From positions 3,952,501-4,016,500 of the forward strand of contig NZ_CP073588.1 in assembly GCF_021560015.1 (NCBI RefSeq): a stretch of DNA of 64,000 nt. Direction: 5' to 3'. Within the stretch, counting starts at the first letter, position 1. The number at the start of each line of letters is the position of its first letter. This stretch comes from Shewanella vesiculosa. GTDB lineage: Bacteria; Pseudomonadota; Gammaproteobacteria; Enterobacterales; Shewanellaceae. A program made the translations under genes and the position numbers. Positions 1 through 9,906 of the stretch are shown here, piece after piece. The notes under the pieces were generated by a model, which made no database searches, was not told the DNA's origin, and saw only the letters and a program-made list of their open reading frames with translations.

Positions 1-331
1 CGTTACCGGTAATAATGAGTGATTCTTGAGCATCGGCTACCACTAGCATAGCTTCGAGTTTACGTAGCATTTTGTCGGTGCGCCAATCTTTGGCTAATTC
101 GACAGCAGACTTTAATAAATGGCCTTGATGCATTTCGAGCTTAGCTTCAAAGCGCTCAAAAAGAGTAAATGCATCGGCAGTACCGCCAGCAAAACCAGCT
201 AGTACTTTATTGTGGTATAGGCGGCGCACTTTACGGGCATTGCCTTTCATCACGGTATTGCCTAGAGACACTTGGCCATCACCAGCGATGACGACTTGAT
301 TATTGCGGCGAACGGATACGATAGTAGTCAC
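1..331 (-). CDS. hslV: HslV (ClpQ) protease subunit, N-terminal part, gene cut by window edge
   Basis: HslV is the proteolytic subunit of the cytoplasmic HslUV (ClpYQ) ATP-dependent protease, a threonine peptidase that degrades misfolded and regulatory proteins. About 110 of the usual 174 or so residues are present. The translation begins with (M)TTIVSVRRN, so the N-terminal Thr nucleophile follows the initiator, and continues with [28 protein letters not shown] and AKDWRTDRMLRKLEA, all family hallmarks. The start is GTG at 331-329, preceded by an AGGAAGAGGA ribosome-binding site. The C-terminal part, and probably hslU, lie beyond the left edge. It follows ftsN on the same strand, separated by a terminator. 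Confidence 0.95.
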   Translation of the reverse strand, partial: MTTIVSVRRNNQVVIAGDGQVSLGNTVMKGNARKVRRLYHNKVLAGFAGGTADAFTLFERFEAKLEMHQGHLLKSAVELAKDWRTDKMLRKLEAMLVVADAQESLIITGN

Positions 332-435
332 GGTAAATCCTCTTCCTAATACATCAACGGCTCATTAGGGTGAATGCAATTGTTGATTGTTAAAATGGAT
401 ATGGGGCCAAAATGCTAAATATCAAGCGATGGTTA

Positions 436-465
436 ACAAAAAGCCCTGTTCGAATGAACAGGGCT
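436..465 (-). terminator. Rho-independent terminator after ftsN
   Basis: A perfect 10-bp stem (AGCCCTGTTC at 442-451, GAACAGGGCT at 456-465) with a 4-nt loop is followed on the minus strand by TTTTTGTT. It lies between the ftsN stop and the hslV start, so it should end the argS-ftsN transcript. Confidence 0.85.
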
Positions 466-500
466 AATATGAGATAAATGTTATCAGCAGACTTGTGGTG

Positions 501-1100
501 TTATTCCCATAACCAAATAATGCAGCCATTTAAACCTGCGCTTTGCATCTTATGCCGGTTATGTTCTGCCTCGCGTTTGTTTGGATAAGGCCCTAACACT
601 ACTCGATACCATATTCCGTTGGTGCCTTCACTACGACGAACTTGCGCTTCAGCACCTTGGAAGGCGATTCTGGCTTTCATTTCATTTGCTTGCGATTCTT
701 GTCTAAACGATCCGCATTGCATTTGATAGATACCACTTGAAACCACTCCAGACTGAGGCAAGTCAATTTCAACTTGCTTGTTTTCAAGCTCCTCTAGATA
801 AGTCCATTCTTCTTGTGGCTTAGGTGGTAATGCATTTGGATCTTTCTTAACCACTTTTTTAGGTGCATCTGCGGCGACGGCCTGTACGGTTTTCTTTTTC
901 GGTTGCTGAACCGGCTCACTTGTTACTGGTGAGTCAGAGCTACCATTAATCGACCATAAAAAGTAACCAAAGCCGCTCAATAATGTGAGTATCACAAACA
1001 CAGCAAAATAAGGAAAAGAGCGTTTAGGTGCTTTTTTTCGTTGTGGCGCGCGGGCTTTTGCGCCCGCCCGAGGTTTGCGATTTGCGTAGTCACGACTCAT
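501..1100 (-). CDS. ftsN: Cell division protein FtsN
   Basis: FtsN is a late divisome protein that activates septal peptidoglycan synthesis. The 199-residue product has the expected bitopic layout: a basic cytoplasmic N-terminus (residues 1-28, rich in R and K), one transmembrane segment (about 29-50), a periplasmic linker rich in K, P and Q, and a C-terminal SPOR domain from about 120 to the end (YQMQCGSFRQESQANEMKAR, then GIWYRVVLGPY). SPOR domains bind denuded glycan strands at the septum. The start lies 2 bp downstream of the argS stop, so the two are probably co-transcribed. It is shorter than E. coli FtsN, mainly in the linker. Confidence 0.93.
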   Translation of the reverse strand: MSRDYANRKPRAGAKARAPQRKKAPKRSFPYFAVFVILTLLSGFGYFLWSINGSSDSPVTSEPVQQPKKKTVQAVAADAPKKVVKKDPNALPPKPQEEWTYLEELENKQVEIDLPQSGVVSSGIYQMQCGSFRQESQANEMKARIAFQGAEAQVRRSEGTNGIWYRVVLGPYPNKREAEHNRHKMQSAGLNGCIIWLWE

Positions 1101-1102
1101 GA

Positions 1103-2848
1103 TTACATCCGCTCTAGGGTTTCAATGCCAAGTAGTGACAAGCCCGTTTTTAAGGTCTTTGCGGTTAATTGCGACAACAATAAACGGCTTTGTTTTTCGG
1201 CTTCAGTTTCGGCAGCCAATACTGGACAAGCTTCATAAAAACTCGAAAATTCGCTAGCAAGCTCATAAAGATATCCACATAGTACATGTGGTAAGCCTTT
1301 GTCTGTCATGCGAGTTAATACTTCACCAAACTGGGCTAATTTAGTGCCTAAGTCTTTTTCTTTTTCATGTTCGAGCACAATCTTAGCTTGGCTAAGGTCA
1401 ATATCTGCCGCACGCTTGAAAATACCGGCAACACGTGTGTAGGCATATAATAGATAAGGTGCAGTATTGCCTTCAAAACTGAGCATTTGCTCAAAGCTGA
1501 AAATATAATCGCTGGTTCTGTTTTTAGATAGGTCTGCATACTTAACCGAGCTGATCCCAACTACGCGAGCAATTTCAGTAAGGGTCGCTTCATCCATATC
1601 TGGGTTTTTGCTACGAACAAGTTCAAGTGCTCGCACATCGGCTTCATCAAGTAAATCAACTAATTTAACTACACCACCAGAACGAGTTTTAAAAGGGCGT
1701 CCATCTGCACCGTTCATGGTGCCAAAGCCTGTGTGCTCTAGTGACATTTCTGGGCGTACAAATTTAGCTAATTTGGCGAGACTAAACACTTGCTGAAAAT
1801 GCAGTGCTTGGCGTAAGTCGACAAAGTACAACGCGCGATCGGCTTTTAGTACGTTTGAACGATAACGCATGGCAGCAAGGTCTGAAGTTGCATATAAATA
1901 GCCACCATCAGCTTTTTGGATGATAACAGGAAGAGGTTCGCCCTCTTTGGTACGAAATGCTTCTTGGAACACCACTTTAGCGCCATTACTTTCGTCCAAC
2001 AAACCTTGGGCATCAAGATCGCTAACCACTTGAGCAAGGTCGGCATTATAGGCGCTTTCGCCGTGCACATCGGCGCGGGTTAAGCTAACCCCTAAACGTT
2101 TATAAACATCATGGCAGTGGCTTAATGAAATATCGTTAAACTCGCGCCATAATTTATTACAGTATTCGTCACCAGATTGTAAAGCGACCACGAGTTGACG
2201 AGCACGAGTGGCAAATTCAGTCGACTCATCAAAACGGACTTTAGCTGCGCGATAAAAACTTTCTAAGTCAGACAATTCCATTTTGGCTTGTTCGCCATTG
2301 GCTGCGCGTAACTCTTCCATTAGTGCCAGTAGCATACCAAACTGAGTTCCCCAGTCGCCTACGTGGTTTTGACGGATCACTTTATGGCCTAAAAACTCAA
2401 GCGCGCGCACTACGCTGTCACCAATAATGGTTGAACGTAAGTGACCGACGTGCATTTCTTTGGCTAAGTTTGGCGAAGAATAATCAACCACGATCGTTTG
2501 CTTAGGCGGTAATATCACGCCTAGGTGGTCACTGTTTAGCGCTTGTTGTAGCTGATTAGCTAATGCATTGTCATCAATAAAGAAATTAATAAACCCTGGA
2601 CCAGCAATTTCTACTTTGGCCACATAAGATGATGCAGGCAAAGTATCAATGATCAGCTGTGCCAACTCGCGAGGGTTCTTTTTAGCTACTTTGGTTAGCA
2701 TCATTGCCAGGTTAGTCGCTAAGTCACCATGACTTTTATCTTTAGTGCGATCGACCTGAATGCGGGCTTGAAAATCAGCCGGCACAATCCCTTGCTGTTT
2801 GAAGGATTCGATGGTTTGTTCTAGTAAAGATTCAATATGTGATTTCAT
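1103..2848 (-). CDS. argS: Arginyl-tRNA synthetase
   Basis: ArgRS attaches arginine to tRNA-Arg and is an essential class I synthetase. The 581-residue length is typical. The N-terminal additional domain is followed by the class I signature, here HVGH at residues 133-136 within [17 protein letters not shown]. The family's degenerate KMSKS-equivalent loop is visible at FKTRSGG. The C-terminal part shows the anticodon-binding helical domain with [18 protein letters not shown], and the protein ends ...ETLERM with the expected terminal Met. It is followed by ftsN after 2 bp. The frame is intact, unlike the neighbouring priA. Confidence 0.97.
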   Translation of the reverse strand: MKSHIESLLEQTIESFKQQGIVPADFQARIQVDRTKDKSHGDLATNLAMMLTKVAKKNPRELAQLIIDTLPASSYVAKVEIAGPGFINFFIDDNALANQLQQALNSDHLGVILPPKQTIVVDYSSPNLAKEMHVGHLRSTIIGDSVVRALEFLGHKVIRQNHVGDWGTQFGMLLALMEELRAANGEQAKMELSDLESFYRAAKVRFDESTEFATRARQLVVALQSGDEYCNKLWREFNDISLSHCHDVYKRLGVSLTRADVHGESAYNADLAQVVSDLDAQGLLDESNGAKVVFQEAFRTKEGEPLPVIIQKADGGYLYATSDLAAMRYRSNVLKADRALYFVDLRQALHFQQVFSLAKLAKFVRPEMSLEHTGFGTMNGADGRPFKTRSGGVVKLVDLLDEADVRALELVRSKNPDMDEATLTEIARVVGISSVKYADLSKNRTSDYIFSFEQMLSFEGNTAPYLLYAYTRVAGIFKRAADIDLSQAKIVLEHEKEKDLGTKLAQFGEVLTRMTDKGLPHVLCGYLYELASEFSSFYEACPVLAAETEAEKQSRLLLSQLTAKTLKTGLSLLGIETLERM

Positions 2849-3028
2849 GGGCTTTTGCTTGCACTAATTCGTTAAATGAATGACATGACGGAACCGCATA
2901 TTTTAGCCGTTTATAGGGGGTGATTGCTATCTGCTTTAACGGAAATATTGGTTTTTTTATGTTGATTATGAACCTAAGTGAAGTTTATCACTGGTATAAG
3001 GTCGGTTTACTTCCCGTACAGCAGGCGA

Positions 3029-5225
3029 TTACATCAAATCCTGTGGGTCACGATCGATACTCCAGCGACAACGTTTACTTTCTGGTATTTGTTCAATAAG
3101 CGCTAAAACCCGTTCAAATTCGGTTTGTAAACGCTGCCGACTTTTGGCTTGCAGTATTAATTGGCGGCGGTATTTGCCTGCTTTACGATCAAGCGGTGCC
3201 GGAATTGGACCAATAATTTCAAAGTCTTTATCTTGGGGGAGTAGTTCGCTAGTGCGTGTTAAAAAAGCATCAGCATCTTCAGCTAAATGTGCTTCAGCGC
3301 GAATTAATACCATGTGCCATGCCGGTGGTAATAATGCTTGTTGACGTTCTTTTAGCTGACTACGAGCAAACTCACCATAACCGCGTTTCAACAGGTCACG
3401 CAAAATTGGGTTATCACTTTGATGGGTTTGCAGGAGTACTTTACCGGGTTTATCAGCGCGGCCAGCACGACCCGATACTTGGGTGTATAGCTGGCCAAAT
3501 CGTTCTGGTGCGCGAAAGTCTGCACTAAACAGGGCGCCATCAACATCAAGTAAACCCACTAAGGTGACATCAGGAAAGTGATGACCTTTTGCCAGCATTT
3601 GCGTGCCAACGAGGATTTTATATTTACCCATGTGTATGCCTTGCAACTGCTGCTCAAGTGAACCTTTACGCCGCGTGGTGTCGCGGTCTATTCGCACTAC
3701 AGGATATTTGGGAAACAGTTTTACGATTTCTTGTTCCAGTTGCTCGGTACCTAAACCATGGCCCATTAGCATAGTGCTGCCGCATTGGTGGCATTGGCGC
3801 GGAATAGCGTATTGATTACCGCAATGATGACAACATATTTCGTTTAAGCCCTGATGGACGGTAAAAAAGGCATCACAGCGATCACATTCATGTAAATGAC
3901 CACATTCATGACACAGTAGCGCGGGCGCAAAACCACGGCGGTTTAAAAATAGCAGCACCTGATTACCCGCATCAAGGTGCATGCGCATTTCGTTAATTAA
4001 TGATGCTGACATCCCCGCTTTTAGGGGTTGCGAAGTAATATCAATAATACCTTGTTTCACTTTTTGCGCTGCGCCAGCGCGCTCACTTAATTCAAGGTGA
4101 TTATAGCGTCCGGATAAGGCATTTTGTAAGGTTTCTAATGATGGCGTTGCTGAACCTAAAACCACCTGAATATCTTCAAGGTGTCCCCGCATTACGGCTA
4201 AATCTCGGGCGTGATAGCGCACACCTTCTTGTTGTTTAAAGCTACTGTCATGCTCTTCATCAAGAATAATTAACCCAGGAAAAGCCATGGGAGTAAAGAG
4301 TGCTGAGCGAGTGCCAATAATAATTGCCGCTTCACCGACACGAGCCTGACGCCAAGCTTCTAGGCGTTGATTATCGGTTAGGCCCGAATGGATCACGGCG
4401 ACATTGACTTCGAAACGGCGTTTGAAGCGATTAATGGTTTGCGGGGTTAAGCCTATTTCAGGCACAAGAATGAGCGCTTGTTTACCTTGTTGTAAAATAG
4501 TCTCAAGCAAGGCTAAGTAAACTTCAGTTTTACCTGAGCCAGTAATCCCTTCTAATAAAGTGCAATGAAAACCTTGCTGCTGAGTGAGTACCGATACTGC
4601 GACAGCTTGCTGTTTGTTAAGCTTGTGGGGTGATTCATTCATGATCAGTTGTTGACGCCAACTTAAATCATGGCAGAGCACTTTTTCTTGCCGTTCAATC
4701 CAGTGTTTTTGTTCTAATGCTTTTAATGCCGCTTTGCTTAATTGTTGAGTGGTGAACTCATCATGGCTGATGGGATTTGCCAGCAATAACTCGTGCAGTT
4801 TTTTTCTGTGCCGGAGCGCGTGTTAATACGCTAGGATCAGCATTGCGTCCTTGCGGGCTTAAATGATATTCAACCACGGCTTGTGGCGTTGCTTCTAAGC
4901 CTTTTCTCAATGCCACTGGCAGCGCTTGGCTGAGCATTTGTCCTTGAGTGGTAAAGTAATATCGGGCGGCCCACAGGGTTAATTTATATAGCGAATCAGG
5001 TAACAATGGGGCATCATCTAACACAGCTGTAACAGATTTTATTTGATGGGGTGCCAAGTCACAGCTGTCTGTAATTGCGGTTATTAAGCCAATGAGTTGT
5101 TGAGAGCCAAACGGAACTTTGACCCTAAGTCCTATTTGTAATCCCGCTTGCTGCTGGTCTTTTACGCGGTAACTAAAGTTTCTGCGTAATGGGACGGGTA
5201 AGGCAACTTCAACAAACACGGGCAT
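3029..5225 (-). CDS. priA: Primosomal helicase PriA (frame interrupted in this sequence)
   Basis: PriA is the DEAH-type 3'-to-5' helicase that reloads the replisome at stalled forks. The first 140 or so codons (from ATG at 5225, MPVFVEVALPVPL) hold the N-terminal 3'-DNA-binding domain. The second frame carries the helicase: GITGSGKTEVYL (Walker A), ILDEEHD (motif II), GSATPSLE, and the cysteine-rich zinc region with repeated CxxC (CHECGHLHECDRC, CCHHCGNQ, CHQCGS). The frames meet at a run of seven T at 4799-4805 (A7 on the coding strand). Removing one base joins them as ...QKKLHELLLANP and gives 731 residues, the family's normal length. I therefore infer an indel at the run and not a decayed gene. 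Confidence 0.92.
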
Positions 5226-5306
5226 AAGGTTTCATCATTTTCAATTCTGTAGTGGATTGCGGATCAGTTTACCTCTAAGTGTCATCAAAGAGATAGGGCA
5301 ACATAT

Positions 5307-6098
5307 ATGCGTAAAGGACTTATTGAGGCTATTATCCTAGGGTTTGGATTATTGAGCTATATTGCTACAGCAATGGCTCAGGTTAATCATGTCAGTATTA
5401 ATAGTCGTCAATTTGAAGTAAATCATTTACCGCAATTAAAAGTTAATGTGGTGGCACAAAATGATGATGTGTCGCGATTAGGATTTTATATCCGCCAGTT
5501 AGAGAATAACAAGGTTGAGCAGCAAAAGTTAACGGTGCAAGCCATTAATCACTTTTTACTCCAGCTTAATGGTAGCGAGATCATCAGTGACTCAAATGCG
5601 CAGTTAATTATTACTGAAGCCACTTCGACAGGAGCAGTCACCTTGGCTGTTGTGGCTATTTTTGATGCGCCATATTCGCTCAATGGTGCAAAGATAGCTG
5701 TCAACAGTGAACATCGGCCAATACCTGACGCTAATCTGCCAGTAATGAGTACTTCCAAACATCAGCAAATTGATCATCGCGTGGCTCAAGTGCCATCGGT
5801 GCCATCATCAACTATCGGATCTACTCAACAGGCTAACTGTTTACTTGAACGTGATAATAGTGACACCTTATGGCGAATCGCTAATCGTTATAAACAACAG
5901 TGGAATACGAGCGTTTACGGTGCGATGTTAGCTATATTTGAGGCGAATTTATTGGCATTCTCTAAGCAAAAAATCCACTTGTTACTTAAAGATGTACCAT
6001 TGAATTGCCCATCAACAATGATTTTGGCGCAATATGATAATAAAGCGGTCGACAAAAAAGTATTTGAAGCGATTGAGGCAAAACATGCCACGCAATAA
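5307..6098 (+). CDS. Exported FimV/LysM-like protein, copy A (one module)
   Basis: Function unknown. The 263-residue product starts with a signal peptide ending near TAMAQ. Residues about 26-120 (VNHVSINSRQFEVNHLPQLKVNV...RLGFYIRQL) resemble the N-terminal part of the protein encoded just downstream (VSHISIDTIPFE...RLTFYLRQI). A C-terminal module has the FimV/LysM-like pattern DTLWRIANRY...VYGAMLAIFEAN, bracketed by two cysteines (NCLLERD before, LNCPS after). In FimV-family proteins such a module binds peptidoglycan, so a periplasmic cell-wall-associated role is inferred. It lies divergently from priA and upstream of its larger paralogue at 6390. The ribosome-binding site before ATG 5307 (AGGGC) is weak. 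Confidence 0.75.
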   Translation: MRKGLIEAIILGFGLLSYIATAMAQVNHVSINSRQFEVNHLPQLKVNVVAQNDDVSRLGFYIRQLENNKVEQQKLTVQAINHFLLQLNGSEIISDSNAQLIITEATSTGAVTLAVVAIFDAPYSLNGAKIAVNSEHRPIPDANLPVMSTSKHQQIDHRVAQVPSVPSSTIGSTQQANCLLERDNSDTLWRIANRYKQQWNTSVYGAMLAIFEANLLAFSKQKIHLLLKDVPLNCPSTMILAQYDNKAVDKKVFEAIEAKHATQ

Positions 6099-6389
6099 GT
6101 TTGATGCTGATCATCCGTGATAAAAACGCTTATGTAGTCGAGTATTTGCTTTTTCTGTCAGTAATTAGTTGCAGCAAATTATGTTAGTTTATATAGTTGC
6201 ACATGTTAATATTTGTGATGTTGGGCAGTTAAAAATTACCAAAGTAAACAACAATAATAATAAATTATAGCGTGATAAACGTAGTATTAACACATTAACA
6301 GTCAGTGTATAAATGCACAAAGTATCATGATTGTTACAGCGTAACTGTATGCTGTATGGAAGCGGTTTATAATCGAAAGGATTGTATTG

Positions 6390-7640
6390 ATGAAACGCGT
6401 TAAGATGCTAACAATATTAGCATTACTTGCAATTAACAGTATTTCAACTGTGATCGCTGAAGTCAGTCATATCAGTATTGATACCATTCCATTTGAAAGT
6501 GGCCAAACACCTAAATTAACCGTGAATGTTATAACCGATCACCATGATTTATCGCGGCTGACGTTTTACTTACGCCAAATTTATAAAGACAATATCGTGC
6601 TAGAAAAGCTTGATGTTGAGCGACGTGATAATGATGTCCTTGTATTAACGGGTACTGAAAAAGTCCGCGATCAAGATGCGGCATTAATTGTATCGGAATT
6701 TCGCAATGCTAAATGGCTACAATATTCCCCTGTAGCTTTATTTTCTAAAGTTGTTGCCCAGAGTAAGCACCAGCCAGTAGCCATAAAAACGATGAAGTCG
6801 TCTGCGGTATTATCAACATCAAAACCTGCGCCAATAAGTGATAAGGCCATTGTTATACCTCAAGTCGCGACAACGCAAAAAAATCTGAGTGATTGCCAGA
6901 TTAATCAGTTAGCGAGTGATACCTTATGGAAAATAGCGGTGCGCTATCATAAGCAATGGGATGCAAATATCTATGGCGCAATGCTTGCCCTTTATGAAAC
7001 CAATCCATCTGCATTCTACCAAGATAAAATTAGCCAATTAAAAGTCGGGAGCGCATTACGTTGCCCATCAGTAGAGATGCTATCGCGCTATCAAAATGTT
7101 GCTGCAGATAAAGTAACATTTGATAATGTAGTGGCCAGCCAAGGCGATAAGTCTCAACAAGTATCAGCTTCAGATTTGCCTGTTACTGCATCCATGGAGA
7201 TGCTGCAAGCAACACAGATCGTTGATTCGCTTAATGCCGACAGTAAAGAATTAGAGAGTAAGCAACTGCTGGCTGCCATTCATGAAACACAAACGCTGCC
7301 TCAGCCCATTCTGGTTAATGTTGAAACCAAGCTGACACTAGCCGAAACCGATCGGCAAAGTCCTGCACTGAATAAGTCCTGTTTACTTGATAAATTGCCT
7401 CAAGATACCTTATGGCGGGTTGCTGATCGTTATTACCGACAATGGCAAATCAGCGTATTTGGTGCGATGCTGGCGATTTATGATGCCAACCCCAATGCGT
7501 TTGCTAATCAGAAAATATACTTACTGATGTCTGATAGCCGTTTAAAGTGCCCATCTGAGGAGATTGTGCAGCAATATCAAAATTCATCTAATGCCCAAGC
7601 TACTTATGATGAGCTAGTGTTGTCGCACAAGTCTTCCTAG
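6390..7640 (+). CDS. Exported FimV/LysM-like protein, copy B (two modules)
   Basis: Function unknown; paralogue of the preceding gene. The start is ATG at 6390 with AAAGGA upstream; an in-frame TTG at 6387 is less likely. The 416-residue product has a signal peptide (about residues 1-24, ending VIA-EVSH), the shared N-terminal domain, and two copies of the Cys-bracketed FimV/LysM-like module. The first reads DCQIN..DTLWKIAVRY..IYGAMLALYETNPSAF..LRCPS near residues 172-228. The second reads SCLLD..DTLWRVADRY..VFGAMLAIYDANPNAF..LKCPS near 329-386. Internal duplication plus tandem paralogy implies local expansion. The conserved flanking cysteines could form disulphides, consistent with export. 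Peptidoglycan binding is inferred from FimV resemblance only. Confidence 0.78.
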   Translation: MKRVKMLTILALLAINSISTVIAEVSHISIDTIPFESGQTPKLTVNVITDHHDLSRLTFYLRQIYKDNIVLEKLDVERRDNDVLVLTGTEKVRDQDAALIVSEFRNAKWLQYSPVALFSKVVAQSKHQPVAIKTMKSSAVLSTSKPAPISDKAIVIPQVATTQKNLSDCQINQLASDTLWKIAVRYHKQWDANIYGAMLALYETNPSAFYQDKISQLKVGSALRCPSVEMLSRYQNVAADKVTFDNVVASQGDKSQQVSASDLPVTASMEMLQATQIVDSLNADSKELESKQLLAAIHETQTLPQPILVNVETKLTLAETDRQSPALNKSCLLDKLPQDTLWRVADRYYRQWQISVFGAMLAIYDANPNAFANQKIYLLMSDSRLKCPSEEIVQQYQNSSNAQATYDELVLSHKSS

Positions 7641-7659
7641 TACTGTGTAGAAATTCTAC

Positions 7660-7688
7660 TTGTTTGTGTACCTGAGACCCTGTATTAT
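7660..7688 (+). promoter_or_regulatory. Candidate sigma70 promoter of rpmE
   Basis: A -35-like TTGTTT (7660-7665) and a -10-like TATTAT (7683-7688) are separated by exactly 17 bp. Transcription would begin near 7695 and give an 80-85 nt leader that contains the hairpin at 7720-7754. Assigned by consensus match only. Confidence 0.6.
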
Positions 7689-7719
7689 TCCGCGCCTAAA
7701 ACATATTGTTATTAACTGC

Positions 7720-7754
7720 ATGTGGTGCTCAACTTCGGGTTGGGAGAGCGACAT
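7720..7754 (+). promoter_or_regulatory. Leader stem-loop upstream of rpmE, probable L31 autoregulatory element
   Basis: The 5' leader can fold into an interrupted hairpin: ATGT (7720-7723) pairs with ACAT (7751-7754), GCTC (7727-7730) with GAGC (7746-7749), and CAAC with GTTG around a TTCG-type loop. It sits 25 nt before the L31 start codon. L31 genes of gammaproteobacteria are known to carry leader structures thought to bind L31 and repress translation. Position and fold fit this, but I could not compare it with a covariance model. Confidence 0.5.
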
Positions 7755-7778
7755 GGCCTTCAATTTAAGGTACTCCAA

Positions 7779-7991
7779 ATGAAAACAGGTATACACCCAA
7801 ATTACGCTGAAATTACTGCAACTTGTACTTGTGGTAACATCATCAAAGTGAACTCAACTGCAGGTAAAAACCTACACTTGGACGTATGTGGTGCATGTCA
7901 CCCATTCTACACTGGTACTCAGAAAGTTGTTGATACTGGTGGTCGTATTGACAAGTTCAACAAGCGTTTTGGTATGCTTGGTAAAAAGTAA
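7779..7991 (+). CDS. rpmE: 50S ribosomal protein L31 (zinc-binding type)
   Basis: L31 bridges the large and small ribosomal subunits. The 70-residue product [18 protein letters not shown]... carries all four zinc-ligand cysteines of the C+ form: C16, C18, C37 and C40. The start is ATG at 7779, giving the canonical N-terminus MKTGIHP. An in-frame GTG at 7722 would add 19 residues unlike L31 and would lie inside the leader hairpin, so it is rejected. A strong terminator follows 22 bp after the stop. The C+ paralogue is normally the zinc-replete form; no C- paralogue is in this window. Confidence 0.98.
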   Translation: MKTGIHPNYAEITATCTCGNIIKVNSTAGKNLHLDVCGACHPFYTGTQKVVDTGGRIDKFNKRFGMLGKK

Positions 7992-8013
7992 TTGCATTGC
8001 AATTGACTTGAAT

Positions 8014-8036
8014 AAGGCGCCTTCGGCGCCTTTTTT
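8014..8036 (+). terminator. Rho-independent terminator after rpmE
   Basis: An 8-bp stem AAGGCGCC / GGCGCCTT with a TTC loop is followed by a T-rich tract (TTTTTTATTTT). It makes rpmE a monocistronic unit. Confidence 0.92.
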
Positions 8037-8457
8037 ATTTTCTACAACTAGCATAATTCCATTTCTTAACCTGAGTTATCCTAAAATAGTGTTGTGCTGA
8101 GGCGGAAACTAATTTTTTAGTAGTAAACAATGTAAAAAAGCATAAACAGCGCTTTATTGTTATTTAGACAAAATAAACTGCAAATATCGTCGTCTTTATC
8201 CGTTTATTATCGTAAATCTTGTTATTTTCCTACACTTTTAACTTATTGATTTATATATATTCATATTCAATTAGTTAGATTAATAAAACCTAGCCTCTAT
8301 TCTTACTCACAACACCTCCTATCATTGAGTTTTTGATTTATATCGTTTCAGTATTAGCGTATTGTTATTAAAATTTTAGAGGGTTAGCAAGGTGCTAATT
8401 GATGGGCTCCTTACATCATCCTCTCCTTCATATATAGCGTATTTCAGGATGTATACA
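8037..8457. other. Non-coding gap before malic enzyme gene
   Basis: About 420 bp, very AT-rich, with no open frame of convincing quality. It should hold the maeB promoter, but I see no single confident -35/-10 pair among the many AT-rich possibilities. An in-frame upstream extension of maeB to 8392 has no homology-like character. Confidence 0.5.
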
Positions 8458-9704
8458 ATGTCAGATATTCGTCAACAAGCTCTGGATTATCATGAATTTC
8501 CAGTACCAGGGAAAACGGCTATTTGCCTAACTAAACCTGCTCAATCAAGTCACGATCTTGCTTTAGCATACAGTCCCGGTGTTGCAGAGCCTGTTAGAGA
8601 GATCGCTTCTAATCCTGAAAATGCTTATCGATATACCAATAAAGGTAATACCGTTGCGGTTATTACCAACGGCACTGCTATTTTAGGGCTAGGGAATTTA
8701 GGTCCATTGGCGTCAAAACCTGTGATGGAAGGCAAATCATTACTATTTAAACGTTTTGCGAATATTGATTCGGTTGATATTGAAGTGAAACATCGCACTA
8801 CTGAAGACTTTATCAATACTGTTGAGTCGATTGCCGATACGTTTGGTGGCATTAATTTAGAAGACATCAAGGCGCCTGAATGTTTTGAAATTGAACAAGA
8901 GCTGATTAAGCGCTGTAATATTCCTGTGTTTCATGATGATCAACATGGCACCGCTATTGTTACGGCTGCAGGTATGTTGAATGCCCTCGAAATTCAGGGC
9001 AAAAATTGACGATGCTATCTTTGTTTGTTTAGGTGCCGGTGCTGCTGCCATTGCGTGTATGACAATGATCGTTAAATGTGGTGCATTACGTGAAAATGTT
9101 TATATGCTCGACAGACAAGGCGTTATCCATACCCGCCGTGAAGATTTAAATGAATATAAAGCCTTATTTGCCAATAATACCGATAAACGCACTCTGCAGG
9201 ATGTAATAAAAGATGCCGATGTATTTTTAGGGTTATCGGGGGGCGGATTTATTAACCGCGGATGATATTGCGTTAATGGCACCTAATCCGGTGATTTTTG
9301 CCTGTTCAAATCCTGATCCTGAAATTAAACCTGAATTAGCTCATAACATTCGTAAAGACCTCATTATGGGCACGGGTCGAAGTGACTATCCAAATCAAGT
9401 CAATAATGTATTGTGCTTCCCGTTTATCTTTAGAGGTGCACTTGATGTGCGCGCTGCGGTCATTAACGATGAGATGAAGTTAGCGGCTGTTTATGCTATC
9501 GCAAACCTCGCGAAAGAGCCGGTTCCAGCAGAGGTATTGGCTGCTTATCCCAATGTGTCATCGTTGAGCTTTGGTGCTCAATATGTACTGCCAAAACCAA
9601 TGGACCCAAGATTATTGCCGCTGGTTGCTCGAGCAGTATCGCAAGCTGCGATTGATTCTGGTGTGGCTAAAATCACCACATTACCGACAGAATATAAGGT
9701 ATAA
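8458..9704 (+). CDS. maeB: Malic enzyme, short form (frame interrupted twice in this sequence)
   Basis: Malic enzyme oxidatively decarboxylates malate to pyruvate with NAD(P). The N-terminal third (LAYSPGVAEPVREIA, GLGNLGPLASKPVMEGK, LEDIKAPECFEIE, FHDDQHGTAIVTAAG) and the NAD-binding part (IFVCLGAGAAAIAC, FACSNPDPEI) are unmistakable. Frame breaks occur at the A5 run 9002-9006 and the G6 run 9238-9243. Removing one base from each yields a continuous 414-residue protein reading QGKIDDAIFV and GLSGADLLTADDIALM. That is a stand-alone malic enzyme domain, lacking the phosphotransacetylase-like domain of long MaeB proteins. The start is ATG at 8458 with AGGA upstream; ATG 8449 is also in frame. 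The symbol follows the MaeB-like family; cofactor preference cannot be read. Confidence 0.88.
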
Positions 9705-9768
9705 GCTGCTCGGGACTGGGTATCTGATGCTGCTCTGAGTCTGAATGAATTCATCGCATGATTAACGT

Positions 9769-9792
9769 AAGGGGCTTGGCCCCCTTTTTTTT
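9769..9792 (+). terminator. Rho-independent terminator after malic enzyme gene
   Basis: A GGGGC / GCCCC stem with a TTG loop (9771-9783) is followed by CTTTTTTTT. It separates maeB from csrD/mshH. Confidence 0.85.
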
Positions 9793-9906
9793 AGCTATCA
9801 TACCCGTATAAGTAAAAACGATTAGTGAACTTGTTGGCACAATGGTTATACTGGATGAAAATTAACTTGTTAATAAAATAAGTAAATCCAGCAGGATAGC
9901 GGATAA

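Noticed and set aside
7722..7778. GTG start that would extend L31 by 19 residues
   Set aside because: It lies inside the leader hairpin, the added residues are unlike L31, and ATG 7779 gives the canonical MKTGIHP start.
8392..8457. Upstream extension of malic enzyme to 8392
   Set aside because: The extra N-terminal residues have no family character and ATG 8458 has an AGGA at the right distance.
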